Positions 58,501 to 64,000 of a DNA stretch of 64,000 nucleotides are shown here, piece by piece. This DNA is from Phlegmacium glaucopus (Eukaryota; Basidiomycota; Agaricomycetes; Agaricales; Cortinariaceae). The stretch spans positions 279,149 through 343,148 of the forward strand of contig MU130012.1 in the NCBI GenBank assembly GCA_015039465.1, written 5' to 3'. Made by a program: the position numbers and the translations under genes. The first letter of the stretch is position 1. Each line of letters begins with the position of its first letter. The notes under the pieces are model-generated. The model was not told the DNA's origin, ran no database searches, and worked only from the letters and a program-made list of their open reading frames with translations.

Positions 58501-59467
58501 GGGACACTCCATTTTACCTACACCACCTAATTGAGATTCACTTCCTGACCAGCACCTATCCAGAACTGATTGAGTATGGGTACCTAAGTCTCCCATATCA
58601 GCTTGGGAAAGATACCTTGACTGGTTGTTTGCTCAACCAAATCAGCAGGTGGACCAGTTTGCAACCTGTACATTCCACCCCACTGTTGAACTTAGCATCT
58701 CCTGTCCCGACTCTCTTCACTTTCTGACTCTCATTCAGGCCCAAACCTGAATGGAACTTGACTTGGTATTTTATTTATTCTCATATGGCACCATTTTAAT
58801 TATTTTATTATCACACCATTATTTAATTATTTTCACATGTCCATTATGTCCATATTTGATACTTTCCCATCCTAGCAGAGATCCCCATCCTTTCCTCTTT
58901 GGATCTCCTGCTAGGTGAGTTAGTTGTAGTCAATACTTATAATTTTATTAACTTTGGATCTCCAGTGGTGCTGATATGCTCCATGTCTTTTCATCCATTC
59001 TCTTGGATGCCCATGCTGTTAGAGGACGTAAGTACCCAGGAATCAAGTTGAATTCTAAGGTGGTTATCTTCGATAACCACCTTACACCTATATACTACAG
59101 GCGTGTGAGCCAATACAACTATATATGGCTAGGACATAATAGAAGGTAGGGTGCGTGTGATAAGTACGAGAATAGAAGCTGACATCTCACAATGTCATCA
59201 GCAAAGTGTCAATTACTACAACAATAAGAGGGAGTCCGTAAAGGGTAGGATGAGGAATGCGGTGAGTGATACAATTGTAGAGTGAAAGTGAAAGTATGAG
59301 TAGCTAAGCGTAACTAGGGGTGGACACAATGAGTGTCCCCTAACACATGCATTCTTTGTCCCAAATATTCCTACCACTCCATCAAACTCAACAGTATTGC
59401 TTGCCAATCCTCCTTCAGCTCTCACTTCAGCCATTTCCATTTTACCAGCAAAGAACACTCCAACTAA

Positions 59468-59689
59468 CACTGCTGGCAAGCAGGTGGTATTTCTTTTGGA
59501 AAAACCTATTTTTGGGAATGTTTTGTCACTTCTAAAACATTTTCTTAAGGTTACACCAAATTAATTCCCTTATAAGGAAGTTGTTTTGGTGTAACTTTAG
59601 GAAAAAATGTAATCAGAAATGACAAAGCATTTCTAAAAATAAGTTTTTCCATCAGAAACACCACCTGCTGCCAGCAGTGTAAGCTCTCA
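59468..59689. mobile_element. Fold-back MITE (about 220 bp)
   Basis: CACTGCTGGCAAGCAGGTGG at the left end is matched by CCACCTGCTGCCAGCAGTG at the right. The arms continue through GGAAAAAC(C/T)TATTTTT and GGTTACACCAAA / TTTGGTGTAAC to a central AATTCCCTTATAAGGAAG hairpin. The arms are imperfect but recognisable throughout. Confidence 0.8.
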
Positions 59690-59990
59690 CATTTCCTCAG
59701 GTATGTTGAGGAACATGAAGGCACCAAATATGTGCAATATTCAAAGACCTTCTCTCAGAAATGGATATGGCCCTGATGTAATGGGTGACATTGCCAAGGA
59801 TGGCCTTGTCTCATGCAGTCTGACAGCTGGTGATGCTTTGCACATGAAGTGTGCTGCCTGCATTTGGTGGACCAGGCCTGATGCCAAGTGTACCTGTCAA
59901 TTTTCCCTGACACCCATCCATTCTGTCTGCATTGATGACCAAGAAAAAAATGCAAACAACAGTGTGAGTCAGTGTTTGGGCCTGGCATAA

Positions 59991-60359
59991 TGTTGCCACA
60001 ACTTAAGCTGATGTTTTTCAAAAGAATGTAATTAGTGTGGGAAATAAAATTGTCAAAATTGTCAAAATATTTGACAGGTTAGATGACATAATAAAATAGG
60101 AGGTCATTTAAGAGACTGAAATAATCAGGGCCTTTTTTTCTTGAGTTATTAGTGATAAGCTGATGACTTGAAACTGATTCAAATACAGTAGCTTATCACC
60201 AATAACTCAAGAAAAAAGGCCCTAATTATTTTGGTCTCTTATATGACCCTCAGCCTTTTACATCATGTAACCTGTCAAATATTTTCACAATTTTCACAAT
60301 TTTATTTTCCACACTAATTACATTGTTTTGAAAAACATTGGCTTAAGTCATGGCAACAC
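59991..60359. mobile_element. Fold-back MITE (about 370 bp)
   Basis: TGTTGCCACAACTTAAGC at the left end pairs with GCTTAAGTCATGGCAACA at the right. Inside, TGTAATTAGTGTGG, ATATTTGACAGGTTA and CTTGAGTTATT(A/G)GTGATAAGCT pair with their complements around a short centre near 60170. It is non-coding. Confidence 0.82.
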
Positions 60360-61533
60360 TATCAAGTCAATGTTGATGATGAAGACAGCAATAATGATAT
60401 GTAGTATATTACATCATAAGTAGGTACTCTAATTTATGTGTTATTGCTGGACTAGTCAACATTGGGCTAATACAGGGAAATTGAAAAAGATGATAATTAA
60501 CCCAATGGGTGTTGAACTTTGGCTGGTAGAAATTCAAAAATTAAGACTGATCTTCAACCTGGCATTGGCTGATTTACTGATATTGTTACAGGTAATGGCT
60601 CTCAGATAGTGGATATTTCTTGGTGGCTAACTTCTGTCCATTAGGATAACCACAATGTCAATGGCTTCAATTGGGGCACTGTACTGAGTGTAATGAGGTT
60701 TGGTACCAACAAGGAGTGCAGGAGCATCAGTAACTTTGTGTCTGAGTTTCCAGGGGTTGCAAAACATAGAAGACACAAGAAAACATACAAAAAGTACAGA
60801 AACTTGGACATCAGGAAACTTATGTCCCTTTTCCAGGAAACACACCTGTTGAGCAAGTTGCAGAAGCCTGAGAAACTTGTGGAAACTCAGGAAACTCAAA
60901 GAAACTCAACTATCTAAATAGACTACTGATAAAGTATTTAGCATATGTTTGTTGCCATGTAATGTAAAAACTGCAACATTTCCATGTTTCCATGTTTCCC
61001 AAAACCCAGAATCAAGTAGAAACAAATGAAAACCTGTGAAAACATGGAATCTGAAATGCAATTTTACTGATAAATATACTTGCAGGCCAAAACACTGGTG
61101 TTCAATTTATGCAAAGTACCCAGTGGGTCAAATTGAAAGGATCCAAGGCCTAAAAACAAGTTACAAAATATGTTGAGGACAAGTCAGGACTTTGCTTTTG
61201 ACTGAATGTCCTCCATTTTCAATGTGTACAGTATTACCCATATATTCATATCTATGCAGCCAAAAATGGTTATGTATATTATGAAGGGAAGTTGATTGTG
61301 TAAACAACAAGTGATCTGACATGTGAGCTAATATTCGGTGGTCGCTATTTTGGGCAAAAACCTGAAGGGGCTTTTTGGTTGAAATGATGGCCCTGACCTA
61401 TGAAAAGGAGGTCTAAGATGAGCTGTGGTTCCTGAATATAAGGAGCCCGATGACGCAGCCAGCAAGGTCTTAGGCAACCCTGATTTTAAGGAGAAGGGCA
61501 AAAGCAGGGAAATATCATGGAGACTTACTAAGG

Positions 61534-63990
61534 CTAGCTTAATGAGGGGGAGGCATGGTGTAAATGGGTGAAGGCCTCCATCACCGGAGTGCCCTGTATG
61601 TAAGCAGCGATGATGACTGCATGTTGGCAAAGGTAGAGAGTAAAGGATTCACCAGACCACCTTCCGATAGACTTGACAACGTCGAAAGGAACTCCACAAA
61701 GTAGATACTCTAGGGTTGCGCCGATGCAAATGCCATGGCCTTTTAAGGACACAATGCCTAGTTCGGCTGCTGCTATGTTAATGCACTTTAGGAATTCAGA
61801 TTGAGTCAAAGGCCGAACACCCTGAGGATGTCTCCATGCAAAGAGAGTGTCGTGAGGTGAAGGGTGGTTGACACTGAAATGATTGTTGAGGGCGGCTTGA
61901 GGATCAGTAGGGCCTTCTTGAGCCGCCCACTTCGCCGTTGGGAGTAGTCTTGGTGCGAGGCAACCTGAAAATGGACACTTGAAGCCCATGACGATCTACA
62001 TTGTGATGGAGATCAGAGACCTTGACATGTAAGAGTGGGTTAAAGGCTTTGAGAGAAGGTACAGTGAACTCTCCCAAGCGTGCTGCAGAGAAAAAGGTCA
62101 TGGTTAAGCAAGCATACACTGCGGCTTCCAATGGTCTTGACAAATTGAGCCTTCCTGCTATTGACGCAATGATGGGCAAGGTCAGTGGAGCTTGCTTTGG
62201 CCTTTTTGACGTCGGGGGGCTAAGAATGGCGGTGCGGTGCTGTCGAGTGCTGCTTTCATTTCAGCAGGGTTCATCCTCCAAGGGGCTCCATGTAAGACGT
62301 GCCAAGCGCAAACTGTGTACAGGTAATTTGCGAGAGTCTTTCCGGAATAAGCTCCTGCGCAACTAGATATGAAAGTCAACATGAGTAGTGGCTCAGCAGG
62401 GCACCTGTGTGCTTCAATAATACCTCTTTGGTCACAAAAGACATGAAAAACGAGCAGACCAGCACCATATCTCTCGTGTGCTAGGCTGCCAAGACGTGTT
62501 CATTACAGCAATGACGCGATCTAAATCAACCTCAGATATCTCGAGAGCGAGCCTATCTGAGCGAGAGCTGAACCTTGAAAAGGTTGGGAGCCAAAGTCTT
62601 AAGCGATCGCGAGCAGGGCAGTGGGGCCTAAGAACAGAAGTGGAAGGAGTGAGATTGAGTTGGTATCTGTGAGGGGTCCTAAGCAAGACGGCAGAAGTAT
62701 CCGGAAGAGCAGAAGAAAATTGAGAGGAAATAAGAGGCGGCAGAGAAAGTATGTCGTCTGCGAAGATAGAGCTAGTTATTGGGATAATGACCGGCTCAGC
62801 CGGGGGCACGACTGTGTTTGATAGAACTGATAATGCGCTTTGCGAGTGCCTGTGGGTAGCAGCCTTCTCTGAGCATTTGAAGCTCTGTGGGACTGTAAGG
62901 ATGTGTGGAATCAATAAGGAACCGGTCGAGACCAACTGGGAGCTGGATTTTTGGGAGGAGGAGGTGGACAGATGGATAGACTCCTCTAGATGGCCCGTCT
63001 GCTAGATTGCAGTTGCTGGGAACATACTCTGCATGTGGAGTCGGGTAGATCCTTGAGGAAGGAATGTATTCTTTTGAAGACGTCGTTGATTGGCTTGCTT
63101 CTACTCCTTCCATTCCGCCAACCTTCGACCACTCCCATGTTGTCCCCAAAGACCTTAAAGTGTCTGCCAACACTGACAGACCGTGTGACGGCTCTGACCA
63201 AGAACTTGAAGCCGACTGCTTCGGCCCAACCAATGTCTCGACAACCTTCAAGCATCTGCCAGCCTGGTATGAGCCTCCAAGCTCTCCAATTTCCATTAAT
63301 GACGATAGCAGTGCTGACCCCTGAACTTGCGTCAGAAAAGGCTTTGATATCGACAAGCTGACAAAGGGCGGGTATGGGTCTGGAGACAAAGGTCTGAGTA
63401 AGTTTTGATAGCCACCAATGAAGGTCGTCAACAATGCCTTTGACGGATGTGTGAGGGACAAAGGGTTGATGGTTACATAAGCCCAACATGGCTTCAAAAC
63501 TGGTGAGGTAAGCATGCCTGGCTGTAACAATGAGCAAAGCATGCAATAACTTACCGTACAGCTTCTGAACATCATGTAGAACATGAAATTGTCTATGTAG
63601 CCATTCTTTGATGCTAACCACATATTTGGCTCTCTTTTCTGGACTAAGAGACACTGTGAGACACTGTAAGTCCCAAGTGAAACCAATGTAAGCAGCGGAA
63701 GAGGCAAAAGGTGAATCTTTGGACCGCTCCCAAGGGATGCCAAGGGTGCGAGAGATGTCATCAATATCGTCAAAGTTGTAAGCAAATTGTCTATCCTCGA
63801 CTGATTGGGGAGAGGCGGCAGAGAGATCGGCACAAGGGAATTGAAAATCCTCAACATGCTCATCAACTGTCCCATCAGGAAGGACTGAACCCCCGTACCA
63901 TATACTGTTACGGCGACTATAAGCTTGCACTCGCGTTCGGTGCTGGGCCGATAGACCAAGTAACTAGGGACTTAGTACAACTGCAATCGT
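61534..63990 (-). mobile_element. DIRS-like tyrosine-recombinase retroelement, 3' part, degenerate
   Basis: Reading leftward from the window end: the end of a reverse transcriptase (EHVEDFQFP at the catalytic VDD position, DDISRTLGIPWERSKD, YIGFTWDLQCLTVSL, KLYGKLLHALLIV), an RNase H (AFSDASSGVSTAIVI, DIGWAEAVGFKFLV, FGDNMGVVEGWRNGRS, YVPSNCNLADGPSRG), then a tyrosine recombinase (GLLVFHVFCDQRGI, CAGAYSGKTLANYLYTVCAW, FFSAARLGEFTVPSL, KGHGICIGATLEYLL, VPFDVVKSIGRWSGESF, LYLCQHA). Frameshifts or stops lie near 63020, 62480, 62185 and 61915. The catalytic HxxR is HGIC. It is therefore inactive. The 5' half lies beyond the window. Confidence 0.85.
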
Positions 63991-64000
63991 GTTCAACAAG

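Larger units (their letters stand above)
56578..61533. other. CpG-poor transposon graveyard
   Basis: Almost 5 kb, of which about 56700-61300 has very few CG dinucleotides and much CA and TG, unlike all DNA to the left. No intact gene. Relics include a coding remnant near 58110-58500 (KKDG-like, EHEKIAKTILEDESSKLT, LDLEDVKASAK) and two fold-back elements. Deamination of methylated CpG in silenced repeats is the likely cause. Confidence 0.75.

Noticed and set aside
59703..59990. Cys-rich 95-codon frame in the CpG-poor region as a gene
   Set aside because: It lies between two fold-back elements in decayed repeat DNA and runs into the second one. The frame has no splice or family support.

Overview
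This is nuclear DNA from a basidiomycete fungus, most likely an Agaricomycete. Introns of about 50-60 bp are dense and mostly GT-AG with short branch-point motifs. The gene families are typical of mushrooms: MARVEL proteins, a DUF6534-like membrane protein, a FunK1 kinase relic, a DIRS-like tyrosine-recombinase retroelement and MLKL-like four-helix-bundle proteins. Gene models were built by reading splice sites and frames by eye. Family names come from recognition of motifs and were not searched.

Layout: 0-7 kb is a compact housekeeping block: a partial gene, a MARVEL membrane protein, an ABHD12-like lipase, an intron-containing tRNA-Arg(ACG) and an NAD-malic enzyme. At 7-10 kb there is a broken FunK1 kinase and a second copy of the malic enzyme 3' end, itself split by a solo LTR. 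At 10.9-17.6 kb lie a multi-pass membrane protein, a TauD-like dioxygenase and an alpha/beta hydrolase. At 18-20 kb is a mobile element with 40-bp inverted ends. A choline/ethanolaminephosphotransferase (21.3-23.1 kb) and a single-pass membrane protein with a PPPY tail (24.3-25.5 kb) follow.

From 24.9 to 31.7 kb a segment [membrane-protein tail - malic-enzyme relic - histone H3 5' end] is present twice in tandem. The junction fuses a dead H3 copy to a dead copy of the membrane-protein tail. The intact H3 gene closes the array.

From 32 to 57 kb is accessory territory: a conserved unknown gene, a small dsRNA-binding-motif protein, a DUF6534-like protein, several fold-back or MITE elements (a 735-bp palindrome, and a hAT-type MITE with a perfect 8-bp target duplication), then a cluster around 41-57 kb. 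That cluster has two inverted paralogues combining a helical bundle, a coiled coil, an acidic region and a conserved Asn/Gly-rich C-terminus. Between them lies a gene in which one exon plus its GC-AG intron has been amplified five-fold, and whose protein carries related Asn-rich motifs. A third possible helical-bundle protein sits next to it. This cluster is the best candidate for an undescribed system, perhaps cell death or signalling by ordered assembly; function is inference only.

From 56.6 to 61.3 kb the DNA is conspicuously poor in CpG and contains only relics and fold-back elements. From 61.5 kb to the window end, on the minus strand, lies the 3' part of a DIRS-like retroelement (reverse transcriptase end, RNase H, tyrosine recombinase) with frameshifts and a catalytic Arg changed to Cys.
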